The notes beneath the pieces were generated by a model, which saw only the letters and a list, made by a program, of their open reading frames with translations, was not told the origin of the DNA and did no database searches. A DNA stretch of 64,000 nt from Gracilariopsis chorda (taxonomy: Eukaryota > Rhodophyta > Florideophyceae > Gracilariales > Gracilariaceae): assembly GCA_003194525.1 (NCBI GenBank), contig NBIV01000020.1:186001-250000 (forward strand), in the 5' to 3' direction. The first letter of the stretch is position 1, and each line of letters starts with the position of its first letter. The position numbers and the translations under genes were made by a program. Shown piece after piece: positions 30,373 through 41,057 of this stretch.

Positions 30373-31974
30373 CTCGTCAAACTTCGCATTCTTTGTTTGA
30401 ATCCCATGTCGCTTGGAGGTATGGGACAGTCTGAATCCCGCTACTGTGTTCATTCTTCAGTTCCAAGCCAGAACTGGCATCATTGCGAGCATTGTTTTCA
30501 ATGCATTTGCTGCGAGTGCCCTTGCTTTCGCAGAGCATGTTAATGACCAAGTGGTACGGTACGAATGATCTCTTACGAGGAAATTCGTGTTTTGCGTTTC
30601 AAGAGCGAATCCAAGTTGTCGCGTACTGAGACCATGACAAATCTTGTATGGTATGTTAGTAAAGGGTTACTGATCAAATGATAGCGCAACAGGTCTGTGA
30701 GGTAGTCGTTTGATCTTCACATAGCTCTTCCAAAGGTCCGCCTTCGATTCGTACACTTCAAATACCATCAACTCACTCGCATCGCAATTCGAAACGTAAT
30801 ATTAACTTGCAAACGTAACCTCGTATAGGAGCCTGAGAATTGGATTTATCTATGCATTCGGAGCTGGGTTACCTCTAACCTTTTCTCGCTTTGGGTACCC
30901 CTGTACCCTTCGTACCTGGGTACCTTTAGTACATCGCTTTGTCGGCGAACCATCGGCATCTCGCACATTTGAAGTGGTGAGATAATCATAGCATCTCCTG
31001 TTTTCATATCAACGACGTTATTTCTGTGTCCATTTCTGTTATTAACAAGCACACACGTACCGTCAGACAAGTCCTCGCAATTAAAGGGTTACCATCTTGA
31101 ATACAAGACAAAATTGATCCCCACATTGCAACCTTATCTGTTGGTGAGGCAAACCCGACATATTCTCCTTTTTCGTGCAGCATCAGGAAAGCATCGTTTG
31201 GTACTCTTTAGAGTGCGTGATGGACTCAAACAGCTCCAACACCTTTGTCTTATCAGAATTGGGTTAACAAACCTCGACGAGCTCTGCTTTCAACAAGCCA
31301 TGGCCCAGAATTGCACACTCTTTAATAAAATTGCTAAACGGATCAGAGAAGTCCCAAGACTTGACACTCGAAAGAACATCATAATGATTCTCTAGCGCCT
31401 CTTGAAAACCAATTCTTGGGACCCAATGCTGCGCATCATCGCGTCTTAAATGAACAGCCTTGGCTGAAACCCGTTTATTCAATTCTTCACCAATCGCATT
31501 ACAATGGAAGCCATTGTCGAAAGGAATTGGGGCATATCCAACTCGTCTTCGGAATTTTTTTGTGTTTGGGGATAGCCATCGCTAGCAATCGACGTTGGCA
31601 CCTATCATGTAGTAGCATTGGCTCTCACGCGACATACGCACCTCTGCGGTACGTAGTCTCACTTTTTCTATAAACGTGGGACTCATCATGAGTCACGATC
31701 ACTCTTTCAGAGAACCAGGAAGTCGCGGACGCAGATTTCTTTGCCGCCCATCAGCGAGAGTAGTTACAGACCGTTCTATATAAGATCCAAAATTATTGTG
31801 CTGACCTTCCTTGAGACGGAAAAGTTCTTCTCGTAAAAACTCATTCCGTGTCTTCAGAGTTGGGAAGACGACCGTAAGCACACATTCATACGTACATACA
31901 AGGTTGGACCATACGGTTTGGTGAATTTTATCTCATAGTGAGGGTTACAAAGGTATGTAAAGCTATCGATTGCA
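30373..31974. other. Intergenic region between uS8 and the REJ-like gene, holding coding-like sequence
   Basis: The part nearest uS8 (30373-30840) shows nothing. From 30846 to about 31860 the minus strand carries strong coding-like segments in several frames, described separately. Confidence 0.5.
30846..31860 (-). pseudogene. Candidate intron-bearing or decayed gene with multi-frame coding signal
   Basis: Read 5' to 3' on the minus strand, protein-like segments follow one another with changes of frame or single stops between them. Examples are TRNEFLREELFRLKEGQ (about 31850-31800), EKVRLRTAE (near 31635), KKFRRRVGYAPIPFDNGFHC (about 31560-31500), AVHLRRDDAQHWVPRIGFQE (about 31460-31400), KSWDFSDPFSNFIKECAIL (about 31360-31305), EYVGFASPTDKVAMWGSIL (about 31165-31105) and NNVVDMKTGDAMIISPL (about 31025-30975). 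Most breaks can be bridged by GT...AG intervals of 30-60 bp, for example GTGCGT to a TAG acceptor and GTACCA to GGAG, but not all joins are unique. Either a gene with very short introns or a frameshifted relic is possible. No family is recognised. Confidence 0.35.
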
Positions 31975-34900
31975 CTACTGATGGGGCGGTGATAAGTTCA
32001 TGGCGTTTGAATCTAAAACCGTGCCTCTACCGTACACATCTCGTTCTACAAACAGTTCGTTCGGCACGAGTGATGCCAAGGGCACTGCACTATCAGACAT
32101 TGCCCGCACCGCTATCAACCATGAAGCAGCCATGGCCACAACCAGCAGAAGAAGTCCACCAACCACAAGTCCGACTATCATACTCGCCCTGACACCAAGG
32201 ATTCTTCCGAGTTGAACACTTCCAATTACATTTGCAGATGTTCTTGCCACAATAGTTGTGCTTACGAGTCCAACCTCCTCTCGGCATGCTTCGACCCATC
32301 CTTCACTTGCATTGTAATCACTGGTCTTACTCTTGTCATAGAAATAGGAAAATGTCGATCCTTTTTCAAACACCGATTCATTGAATGGCTTGAAGTCCGA
32401 GATGGCGTAAAGACCTGGCATATCGTCAACAGAATCTTCCAAGTAAGCCTGCTTTCGTAATATAGGCAGCCTCCAACAAAAGCAGTAGTCTTGCGCGGGA
32501 ATCTGTGCGGGAACAAACGCCCCAGTTTCATTTCGTCCATAGATCTGAGTCCAGTATAACTTGTCTGCGAGGTTGGAGCGTGTTGGGGGATCTTGAAAAC
32601 CAAGTAGAACGAAGTTCTCAGTGGTGTGCATTACAAAAACGTATCGCTTATCTGCTTGAGCCGAAAAGACGTTAATCAAGCATTCCTCGTTCGCATAAAA
32701 CAGTTCATTCTCAGATGGTCCCATGACAATCTTCCGTTGTACACCGTTGATGACCTGAGCAGGTAGATGTGCTGGGTTAGAAGCAACTACGATCGTCACT
32801 TGACCGTACTCCGCCGTAGTACCAACATCAATTTGCGACACATAACCATCTAGCTTACCCGATGAAGCTGCCTCTGCGTATTGTGCCCCAGTTATATTCT
32901 TCACATCAGCAACCAAGTTAGCAGGCTCTCCACTGTCGCTCAACAGGCGACGTCTACTATTACCGCCATGATAAATATTGAGAGCAAGCCTGTTGAGCTC
33001 ATTCAAAAACGACGCGAAATCCGGACCCATAAGATTGATGGTCCTCAGTGGTGTGTTTCTTATACAGCATTTCACGGTCTGAATAATGTTGTACACTGTC
33101 GTCTCATCCAAAGACGGCTGTCTGGAAAGATCAAGAGCAAATGCCAGGCAATCGCGGCCATGGTAGGAGTTTGGGAAGCAACTACAATAGATTTGTCGCG
33201 TACCACGAGATAACTCAAAAGCATATTCCCTTTTTGCGGCCAATAGTTCCTCTTGGCTAACATATTGACGATCAACAACATCTCGTAAGGATATCAGATT
33301 GCTTGAGAATGACTCCGAATCAAGCATCTTCAAAGCCAGGTCATGTGCCAGTTGCGTCCAGGTGTTATCATCGCCATAATCATACAATACATTAAGGTAG
33401 GACCTATAGTCCCGAGCTCCATCAGCATCGTGTACAGTGATATCCGTCGAAAGTGTTTTTGAATCAAGAAGAGCCTTTCCTTGCATGTCAAACAATAAGA
33501 CACTCAATGAGTAGCTTCCAACGCGACCAATTTGGAAGTAAACAACATTATATCCTGTGCATCCACCGATACAGAACTTGTTACCGTCCTTATCTGTCAT
33601 GATGAAATAGTATGAGAATGTCGCTCTTGTAGAAGGAATACCTGCGGTAGCCGTGAAAACTGTCTCGATAGTTCCATTTGTTACTGCGGGTGTCGGCAAG
33701 CCGACGGAGGGAGCGTCTGCAGTATGCATTGATACTATGACGGAGGTTGCCTCAACTTCAGCCGTAGCACTGAAGAGGATTCTAAACCGATATGTTGTTG
33801 ACGGCTTAAGCTTCCCAGCCTCAATACCAAGTGGTTTTGTGTTTCCAGATACTGAGAAAATGTTGGATTCTTCTGAGTAGAACAGGGGACTGTTAATCAC
33901 TCCGGAAGAGAAGAAATCTGGTACGTAAGGTTCAAGAAGCTCGTACGTCCAAGAAGAGTTGGAACCTGCCCTTACGTTGAGAATAGACTTCTCGTAGTGG
34001 GAGACATGATTCCAGTCAAGAATAACATCATCCACATTCGTCAGTGAAAGTGAATAGCTCTCCAAGCTCGGTCTGGCTCCGTCGCTATTGATTTCAACAG
34101 TAAACGTCTGCGGATTTGACACTCTGGCTGTACCCTTTCGTACCACCAATGTGTACTGGACAAACTTGACTTCAGAGAGCGCTTCCACTACTTCGAAGGA
34201 AACAGTGAATGATGCCGTTGATGATTCTGGAAGAAGCACTTCAGCACAAGGCTCTGAAGCTTCGGCAGTAAAATTGTTTGTTCCTGATTGGCGGCAGAGC
34301 CATTCATAGGAGAGTCCAGTATTCCGCGGTCCAGAAAGCACATCAGGATCGTGCGAGTTATTTGCATACATGTTCAGAGTTGTCTTGTAGTTCAGCGTGA
34401 TAGATGTTTCGCCTTCCCGAATCACACACACAAGTGGTGAATGATTGATAACAACGTAAGACTGAGCTTGTCCAAGGACGGTATCATGATCTCTCATCCA
34501 AACTCTAAACGTAACTGTGTGATTGCCACTGGTCAAGCTTTCCCTTGGTACAACATATTCCCATCCCAATCGTGCAGGGGTATCCGTCAGTTCACCAACA
34601 GCAGGAGAGCCTGTTGTATTGAGAGCTGAGAATCGTTGCACTTGGCCGAATGCCTCCCATTCAAACAGCATTGATGAATTCCCTGCATAGCACTCCCCAG
34701 GAGGCCTCACTACGGCGGAAAGCCGAAGGGGCGTGTCCGGACTGGCAATGTAACGATCTGGTGGCTTCAATATGAAAGCTCCAATGGATACCACGTGCTC
34801 ACGAAGCAAGAATATTTCACGTTCCAAGACCGTTCCTGTCATGACCACGGTAATCTTCAAAATATATAGACCAACCTCGAACCATTCTGGTTGAAGTTCA

Positions 34901-36726
34901 AGGGTTTGTGCCGAGGGGTTCGTCGCCAAAAAGTTGGTGGTCTTGAGAAGATCATTTTGAAGATCCCCGTTCAAATAAAATGTCCAAAGGTAAGATTGGA
35001 TTTGGTTCGTGAATGGAACAACGACTGCAGTAAATCTTACTGGTGTACAATCGCCGACGCGATATGTAGACTCGTCGATCTCTGAGGTACCTGACTGAGA
35101 AATGTGAACGACTCCATCCTTGACAATGTACCAGAATGAAACCCTGTTTGACTCTCCATATCCCATTTGCACGTAAACAAGATATTCGTAGCTGGAACCG
35201 AGCTCACTTCTTGGAGGTGAACGGATTACAAGAAGGTTCTCTGAATGGGACACAAAATATAATCGAGCAATCTTCACTCCAGAAAAGTACAAGGAGTCAA
35301 CCTCTGGATCAAAGTGTGGGAAGTATCCTCGAATCTCAACCCTTTCTCCCCCTTCATCTTCTCCGAGCTTCGGGTTGATCGAATCTATTCGCAGGGATCT
35401 TGTGTCATACGAAAGCAATGATATGAAGTCAGGAACGAAAACAGCTGTTCGAATGTCGTTGACCTTGATGCCATTCACCAGGATCTCTACTTGATAGTAC
35501 AAAGTCCAGTTCAGGGATGAGCCATGCCCAGGTTGAGAGATAAAGGACAGTCTCTGAGAATACTCTGGAAATCCAATTTGTCGATAGCTTCCGGAGATCA
35601 TGGCAAAAGATTCGCTGACATTCTTCACTTCGATATAGTAGGAAGAAACGTTGTACAGGTCTGCGTTAAAGAAACTTAACCTTAATCCCTGACCACCTTC
35701 CGGGCGCAAGAGGCCATGACTTGGGGAGATGCCGTACACCGCAATCGGAGGTGTCCCAGTGATTTCGGCGTTTAGTACAAACTCCAATACTTCTTCTGCC
35801 AAGACTTCAGATTGCGAAGTAATTCCAGACCAAGTAAAGCGAACGGAAAACGCACCAGCTCGATAAGGCAAAAACATGAAACCAAAGCAAAGGTTCCCTG
35901 AAAGATCTCGATAAAATCCATAGCCACACCCATTTGCTAGTTGAAGCGAATTCTCTGCGGAGAGAGTCCCGATTGAAGATACACTACAAACTGAGGAGTC
36001 GTGGACAAACTGGGCTTTCACGTTTTGGGTTGTTGTTTGAATGGTATTGCTGAACCGGATAGAATCAGATGAAAGAACATTTGAAGTTGATGAACCGTCT
36101 GGATACTGGATCAGAGTGAGTATCTTATAATTCATTGAGATAGTTCCATCAATAAGTTCCTCATACGGAACAGTGTACTTGTTTCCACTTCCCGATACGA
36201 TTTGGTAAGACCCATCTGCCTTTTCCACATAGAGAGTCACTCCAACAATATAATATGGAACTGTAACAGTACTTATGACTTCTTTAGTACTGTTTCGGAT
36301 GGCTGTCAACTTGTACTCAGTTATTCCCACAAAATTATCAAACGACAATGTACATGTTATATTCATTGCTGTTCCTCCGGAAGACGATGTGATGAGGTTG
36401 TCATTGCCCGTCAGATTCAAAACGTTTTCGTTTGAACTTGACTGCTCGAATACGATATCATCAAGAGTAGTATCTTCTGGCATTTCTAATATGAATACCT
36501 TCAGATGATCAACCACACCATCTTCTTGAAGCAAGGTCACTCTTTCTTCATGATAGGTTTTGTTAAGGAACCCAGTCCGCACGGAATGAGGGTGAAAGAA
36601 ATCTAAGGCCGGGATTGAAACGATATCACTGTGATAGGCATTAGTAAGTGAGACAAAACACGTAACCAGAAAGAGGAGTATTTGAAGCAGACATGAAAGG
36701 GAGGGTATTGAGCGGGTTTGTAGCAT
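31975..36726 (-). CDS. REJ-like single-pass surface glycoprotein with IPT/TIG region
   Basis: One uninterrupted frame of 1583 residues. An N-terminal signal peptide (LLQILLFLVTCFVSLTNA) begins a long extracellular part rich in NxS/T sites. An IPT/TIG-like domain lies at about 444-540 (LRIDSINPKLGEDEGGERV). Residues about 660-880 have the strand, Cys and Trp pattern of a REJ (receptor for egg jelly) module (RLSAVVRPPGECYAG, LFEWEAFGQ, YEWLC, QYTLVVRKGTARVS). A fibronectin-III-like segment follows, then a Cys-containing region. One transmembrane helix is at about 1515-1540, with a 43-residue cytoplasmic tail. REJ modules occur in polycystin-1 relatives; here the multi-pass channel part is absent. 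A role in cell-surface recognition or adhesion is inferred. The REJ call rests on pattern, not on a profile search. Confidence 0.65.
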   Translation of the reverse strand: MLQTRSIPSLSCLLQILLFLVTCFVSLTNAYHSDIVSIPALDFFHPHSVRTGFLNKTYHEERVTLLQEDGVVDHLKVFILEMPEDTTLDDIVFEQSSSNENVLNLTGNDNLITSSSGGTAMNITCTLSFDNFVGITEYKLTAIRNSTKEVISTVTVPYYIVGVTLYVEKADGSYQIVSGSGNKYTVPYEELIDGTISMNYKILTLIQYPDGSSTSNVLSSDSIRFSNTIQTTTQNVKAQFVHDSSVCSVSSIGTLSAENSLQLANGCGYGFYRDLSGNLCFGFMFLPYRAGAFSVRFTWSGITSQSEVLAEEVLEFVLNAEITGTPPIAVYGISPSHGLLRPEGGQGLRLSFFNADLYNVSSYYIEVKNVSESFAMISGSYRQIGFPEYSQRLSFISQPGHGSSLNWTLYYQVEILVNGIKVNDIRTAVFVPDFISLLSYDTRSLRIDSINPKLGEDEGGERVEIRGYFPHFDPEVDSLYFSGVKIARLYFVSHSENLLVIRSPPRSELGSSYEYLVYVQMGYGESNRVSFWYIVKDGVVHISQSGTSEIDESTYRVGDCTPVRFTAVVVPFTNQIQSYLWTFYLNGDLQNDLLKTTNFLATNPSAQTLELQPEWFEVGLYILKITVVMTGTVLEREIFLLREHVVSIGAFILKPPDRYIASPDTPLRLSAVVRPPGECYAGNSSMLFEWEAFGQVQRFSALNTTGSPAVGELTDTPARLGWEYVVPRESLTSGNHTVTFRVWMRDHDTVLGQAQSYVVINHSPLVCVIREGETSITLNYKTTLNMYANNSHDPDVLSGPRNTGLSYEWLCRQSGTNNFTAEASEPCAEVLLPESSTASFTVSFEVVEALSEVKFVQYTLVVRKGTARVSNPQTFTVEINSDGARPSLESYSLSLTNVDDVILDWNHVSHYEKSILNVRAGSNSSWTYELLEPYVPDFFSSGVINSPLFYSEESNIFSVSGNTKPLGIEAGKLKPSTTYRFRILFSATAEVEATSVIVSMHTADAPSVGLPTPAVTNGTIETVFTATAGIPSTRATFSYYFIMTDKDGNKFCIGGCTGYNVVYFQIGRVGSYSLSVLLFDMQGKALLDSKTLSTDITVHDADGARDYRSYLNVLYDYGDDNTWTQLAHDLALKMLDSESFSSNLISLRDVVDRQYVSQEELLAAKREYAFELSRGTRQIYCSCFPNSYHGRDCLAFALDLSRQPSLDETTVYNIIQTVKCCIRNTPLRTINLMGPDFASFLNELNRLALNIYHGGNSRRRLLSDSGEPANLVADVKNITGAQYAEAASSGKLDGYVSQIDVGTTAEYGQVTIVVASNPAHLPAQVINGVQRKIVMGPSENELFYANEECLINVFSAQADKRYVFVMHTTENFVLLGFQDPPTRSNLADKLYWTQIYGRNETGAFVPAQIPAQDYCFCWRLPILRKQAYLEDSVDDMPGLYAISDFKPFNESVFEKGSTFSYFYDKSKTSDYNASEGWVEACREEVGLVSTTIVARTSANVIGSVQLGRILGVRASMIVGLVVGGLLLLVVAMAASWLIAVRAMSDSAVPLASLVPNELFVERDVYGRGTVLDSNAMNLSPPHQ

Positions 36727-38050
36727 GATGACACCCTGTCTCTCGATTTGTCTGTCCCGCCGTCTCTGTCGAGGGGGGTTTTTGCGAAGAAGAAATAAAG
36801 GGACGACGGGTATTCGAGTAGTCGATAGAGCGGTAGCCTTGAAGTGTTATGTTTTGAGTATGTAAGCCGAAGTCTGAACCGTAGTAGTACTCAGGAACGG
36901 TTCAATAGTAAACACATATCGCATCAACCAAGAATCGCTCTTCAGCAGCAGAAACAAATGAAAGCATCGGCACACTACACTAGTGTTCAAGAAAGACGAA
37001 GAATGACGTGAACACTCTCGCAAAATGCTCTCCTTTTCATTCCAGACATACTCCAGGCTATCTTCCTCAAAATTCAAAACATTATTGCGAGAGGGACACT
37101 GCGAGATTGGCTTCAATCATAGGTTGGCGGTTCAACGAGGTTACGTATACACTCAAGTGTTTTAAAATGCACAAGCGGTTGCATAAAGACATAAAATGCA
37201 TTGAAAAAGAACCGCAGCACAGAACCATGGCGTACTGGAAGCGGTTCACGGCGAAGGAGAAAGAAACTGTAGTTTTTCAAAAGCATTGCATCATTGCTGA
37301 AAGTGTTTAGCGTTCTTGGCCGTAGGAATTGTTGCACTCAGTCGCCCTTTGGACATCTTTGCATTCGGTTTGCAGGCAAGTATAAAGCACTCATGATCCA
37401 GATGTGTAGTTAATAGAGAAGAGCACGACACTATTAAGAGAACGTTTCCGTCTTCTCAGAAAGTACGAGTAGAAGTGCCAATGTGGGCGCTGAAGGGAAG
37501 CCACATATATGACGGAAAACGAGGTGCTCGTTCTTTGTAACCTGCCATCATTCACCAGAGCTGTGGGAAATCAAATGAATCACTCCCGAATGTGTTTTCC
37601 CACATATCGAGACCAAACTATTAGCTCTTGCTGGAAGAAGTTTGTCTGTATGTACTGGATATCCAAGGGCAACCGATACGGACAGCAGTGACCATCTGTG
37701 CTTCAGCTCAAACGGTAGACCTCTTCCGGTTGTCAGGTCTGTTTCGATGTTGAGTCGTTCACAAAAATGTCGTTTCGCAGTACCCTTGATAGGTCTATCT
37801 ACGCAATGTTGTATTTGGGTGAAAGGCCGCAAAGTGGCTGCGATGCATCTGCTCTACCGAAGGTAGCACCGCTACCTGCTCCACCATGGTAAAATTACCA
37901 AAGGTATTTTATTGGCAGAGCTGTGTCGCATTCGACACTTTTGGACAGTCGAAAGATTGAATTGCTGTAACCAACGTCCAGCCAAGTTATCTTTACTGTG
38001 AAGGTGAAGCAGGATAAGAAAAGCGGGCCAAGGACATACGGTTGAAAGTG
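36727..38050. other. Intergenic region with a cluster of short palindromes
   Basis: No gene recognised in 1.3 kb. Near its right end (37856-37904) several short perfect inverted repeats lie side by side: CTACC-GAA-GGTAG, GGTAGC-ACC-GCTACC and TGGTAA-AA-TTACCA. They lie downstream of the CSP41-like stop on the minus strand and could affect transcript ends. Confidence 0.5.
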
Positions 38051-39253
38051 TTACACGACGGAAGCACCCTTGATAGCGTTCAAAATCATCTCATCAGTCT
38101 CAAAGTCGTTCTTAAGCTTGCCCAGTTGTTTCTTCACCAAAAAGTCGTTCTGATAAGTATCTAGCATACCCGCAGCAAGGTCATATTCAATAGACCAGTC
38201 AAGTTCCTTAAGGGCCTTATTAGGCGAACAGAAGAAGTGTTGCGGTCTGAAAGGGAAAGCTTTTTTCTTTCCAAAGTCAAAGTCCTTCGGATTGTAGTGA
38301 ATGATTTCCGGCTCCGGCTTGCCCATAGTTTTGGCGAAGAGCCTTGCGACGCCATCAAACGTGACGGCGGTGCGATCTTGAATGTTGTAGACTTGGCCGT
38401 ATGCAGTGGGGTTTTGAGCGCATGTGGCCATTGCAGAGGCGAGGTCGCGTACGTGGCCTAGACCGGTGAGGTGGGCGCCATGACCGGGGATACAGATGGG
38501 TGTACCCTTTTCTAGACGTTCGAAGAACCATTGTTCCAGAGGGTTGTAGTTGAGTGCACCGTAGATGTAGGTGGGTCTGATGGAGGTGTGGGTGACACCT
38601 GATGAACGCAAGTACTCCTCTGTGTCAAGCTTTCCTTTGTGTCTGGAGTTGGGATCGGTAGGGTCTCCTTCAATGTGTGGCATGACATCGGACTTGAGAT
38701 AGACACCCGCCGATGACATGTATACAAAATGCGCGCCCATATCGTTGGCCATGTCGATGAGAGCGGCCGAATCGGAGAGCTTTCTACCATTATTATCATA
38801 AATGATGTCAAATGACTGGCCTTGCAAAGCAGTGTTCAAAGCGTCTGGATCGGTTCTGTCCGCTATGATAGAAGTAGTTCGGGAGTTTCGTTCGGCGAAG
38901 TGGTCATCGCTCTCTCCGGGTACCTTGAGAGAAGGGTCGCCAATTTGCTTGGAGCCTCGATTGAGAATAAAGACATTTGCGCCGCGATTGGCCAGTTCGT
39001 GGACGAGATAGAGGCCTGAGAATCGGGTGCCGCCAATGACCAGAATTCGTTTACCGGCCAGTGAAGATGCTGAGGCATGAATTGAGATGCGCGTTTCCGT
39101 TTTCACGGCCTTGTTGGCGTCTACGGTGGGGAAGTGAGCGCGGTGAGATTTGTGGGCAGACACGAGCGGATGACGGTTCACGAATGTGGATGCAGAGGAG
39201 GAACGGGAGGGAGAGGCGAAAACGGCGGGGGTGGCGAAGGCGAGAAAGGACAT
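38051..39253 (-). CDS. CSP41: CSP41-like plastid NAD-dependent epimerase-family RNA-binding protein
   Basis: CSP41 proteins are atypical short-chain dehydrogenase/reductase members that bind and stabilise plastid transcripts. The 400-residue frame begins with a Ser/Ala/Arg-rich leader of about 60 residues, suiting a transit peptide. The Rossmann fold starts with KRILVIGGTRFSGLYLV; the GGTRFSG loop is the CSP41/epimerase variant of GxxGxxG. Further conserved points are YMSSAGVY, RPTYIYG and GHVRDLASAM. The C-terminal FFCSPNKALKELDW matches the family. The plant CSP41b type is the closest by pattern. The gene diverges from the NDUFA4-like gene across about 406 bp that includes a CCAAT motif near 39504. 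Confidence 0.88.
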   Translation of the reverse strand: MSFLAFATPAVFASPSRSSSASTFVNRHPLVSAHKSHRAHFPTVDANKAVKTETRISIHASASSLAGKRILVIGGTRFSGLYLVHELANRGANVFILNRGSKQIGDPSLKVPGESDDHFAERNSRTTSIIADRTDPDALNTALQGQSFDIIYDNNGRKLSDSAALIDMANDMGAHFVYMSSAGVYLKSDVMPHIEGDPTDPNSRHKGKLDTEEYLRSSGVTHTSIRPTYIYGALNYNPLEQWFFERLEKGTPICIPGHGAHLTGLGHVRDLASAMATCAQNPTAYGQVYNIQDRTAVTFDGVARLFAKTMGKPEPEIIHYNPKDFDFGKKKAFPFRPQHFFCSPNKALKELDWSIEYDLAAGMLDTYQNDFLVKKQLGKLKNDFETDEMILNAIKGASVV

Positions 39254-39659
39254 ATTTACTGCAAAAAGAGCTGGTCAAGGCGGGCAACTGGTGAAGAAGG
39301 TCGTAAGCAGGAACGCTTCTGTCGGGGCGTTGGGGGGAAGGGAGTGATGGCGGCACATGGCGGGTGGTTGACGACAGGGTTGGGAGCTACGCATTGACCT
39401 CGAAGAAGATTCGTGGTTGAGAGAGGCGATGGGGCCAAAATGGATCACAGCAACACGTGTACAAATTTACAGTGCAAATCAGCACGTGCACGCAGCGGCA
39501 ACCAATTGAGTGGCGCCGTTCAAGGTTGCGCTTCGCAGCTGAAGCGGCTGGTGCGAGCAACGATCTGGATTGCGCCGATCGGAGCAGTTTCTCCGTGCAT
39601 CGCATCCTCTCCCCCATCCCGCGCACCATCCCGCACGACTATTTGCGCCGTCCATCGCA

Positions 39660-40271
39660 ATGGCTTCCGGATGGGCTCATTTCCGAAAGGTGTGGCTTAA
39701 ACCCGAGGTCTACCCCTTGCTCGGCGCCATGGCCGCCGCCCTGGGCGTCATGGGCGCCGCGATTATCAATAAGGCGAGCAGCCCCAACGTCGCTTGGAAC
39801 AAGAGTAAACGCTCCTCTGGCGGCCTTTTCGACGACGTCGAGGAGGTCGTTCCACTTTGGCACACCGCTAAGAAAAACTCCACCGCCATTTTCTCCTCCG
39901 ACTCCGGCATTCAAGACGCGAAGAAAATCATCACCGACGACCTTGGAACGTTCGTCATCAAGACTGCCGAGGAACAGCCGGAAGAGGAAGAAGAAGAGCA
40001 ATTGCAACCTCCGCAAGAAGAGCAGCTCGCGGAGCCTGTTGTCGACACCAGCGCTGTTGAAGCGGAGCAACCTGCCGTTGTGCAACCCGCTTTTGACGTC
40101 ATTGATGAGAGCGTGGAGGCTATTAACGCCGCTGTTGACGCTGCCATTCAAACTGCGAACAACATCCCTCCTGCAGACCCTTCTGAAGGCGTTGTTGCGG
40201 AAGCGCCGCCCGCTGAACAGCCGCCAGCCGCGCCTTCTCCGACTGAGCACTCCCATCCCGCCCAGAGTTGA
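39660..40271 (+). CDS. NDUFA4/B12D-like small membrane protein with a long acidic Pro-rich tail
   Basis: Starting at 39660 (MASGWAHFRKVWLKPEVYPL) gives 203 residues. Residues 5-55 resemble the NDUFA4/B12D (MLRQ) family of mitochondrial inner-membrane subunits: KPEVYPLLGAMAAALGVMG is a membrane segment after a KPE motif, followed by PNVAWNKSKRS as in the family's NPxVxWxxxxR pattern. The rest (about 95-203) is a Glu/Pro/Ala/Val-rich tail not found in the roughly 80-residue relatives. The upstream ATG at 39570 would add 30 residues without family similarity. A long frame overlapping it in another phase (39457-40482) is spurious. Mitochondrial location is inferred from the family. Confidence 0.65.
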   Translation: MASGWAHFRKVWLKPEVYPLLGAMAAALGVMGAAIINKASSPNVAWNKSKRSSGGLFDDVEEVVPLWHTAKKNSTAIFSSDSGIQDAKKIITDDLGTFVIKTAEEQPEEEEEEQLQPPQEEQLAEPVVDTSAVEAEQPAVVQPAFDVIDESVEAINAAVDAAIQTANNIPPADPSEGVVAEAPPAEQPPAAPSPTEHSHPAQS

Positions 40272-41057
40272 TCGTACTTGCAGATGCATCCCTAATGCAC
40301 ACCCTTGCGCTTGCTCACTAAAACCCAATTTGGCGAACCTTGTACCACAAGTGCTCTCATTTCAGGTCCAATCTACCCGAACGCGGAGAGCATCAGCGTA
40401 CACCTATTTTGTCATAACCGTCCCAGTCTACACTTCTCTGTATCGCTCTTCTCTGCCCCTCTCCCCCACGCACACTCATTAGGCTTGTCCTGCTCTCCGT
40501 AAAAGGTTCACGTTGTGCCACACCATTTCCAATCTGCCCTTGATCCCTCTTTACGTACCGCTTTCTGTTTTGCATGAGCATACGTCGCCAGTGTTGCACT
40601 ACAAATTACCGTCGTGCTTTTTAGATGCTCACTTAAATGCATGTGTGTTGCTTTCAGACATACAATTCCGCTCTTTAATGCAGTAGGAGAATGGCCGCTT
40701 CTTGGGCATGAATGAGCCACACCACTGCTGTTTGGGTGGCGGCAAGAAGATGCCACAATGCCGCAGTACAAGGGTGAGGGGTAAGGATACCCCTTCCCCT
40801 TAGAATAGGCACCTTTACTGTACTCCTGTCTGCGGACTCCGGTACCTGCTCCGAACAAGGTAACAGAGTTTCAAAGAACCACTCTAAACGATTTTCACTG
40901 CAGGCGGGAGAGAGCCGTGCGTATTCATCGAATATGACGATCAATTCAACATGTTCTAACAGTTAGAAAGAGGCACAATAGGCACCCATGAAGATGGCCG
41001 TACACTTGAGGTGCGTCATCTCCGAGTGGACAAAGTTGAGGGAGGAGGGCACTCATA

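Noticed and set aside
39457-40482. Plus-strand 341-codon frame across the NDUFA4-like gene
   Set aside because: It is an out-of-phase shadow of the NDUFA4-like coding region, Arg/Ser/Leu/Pro-rich with no domain.
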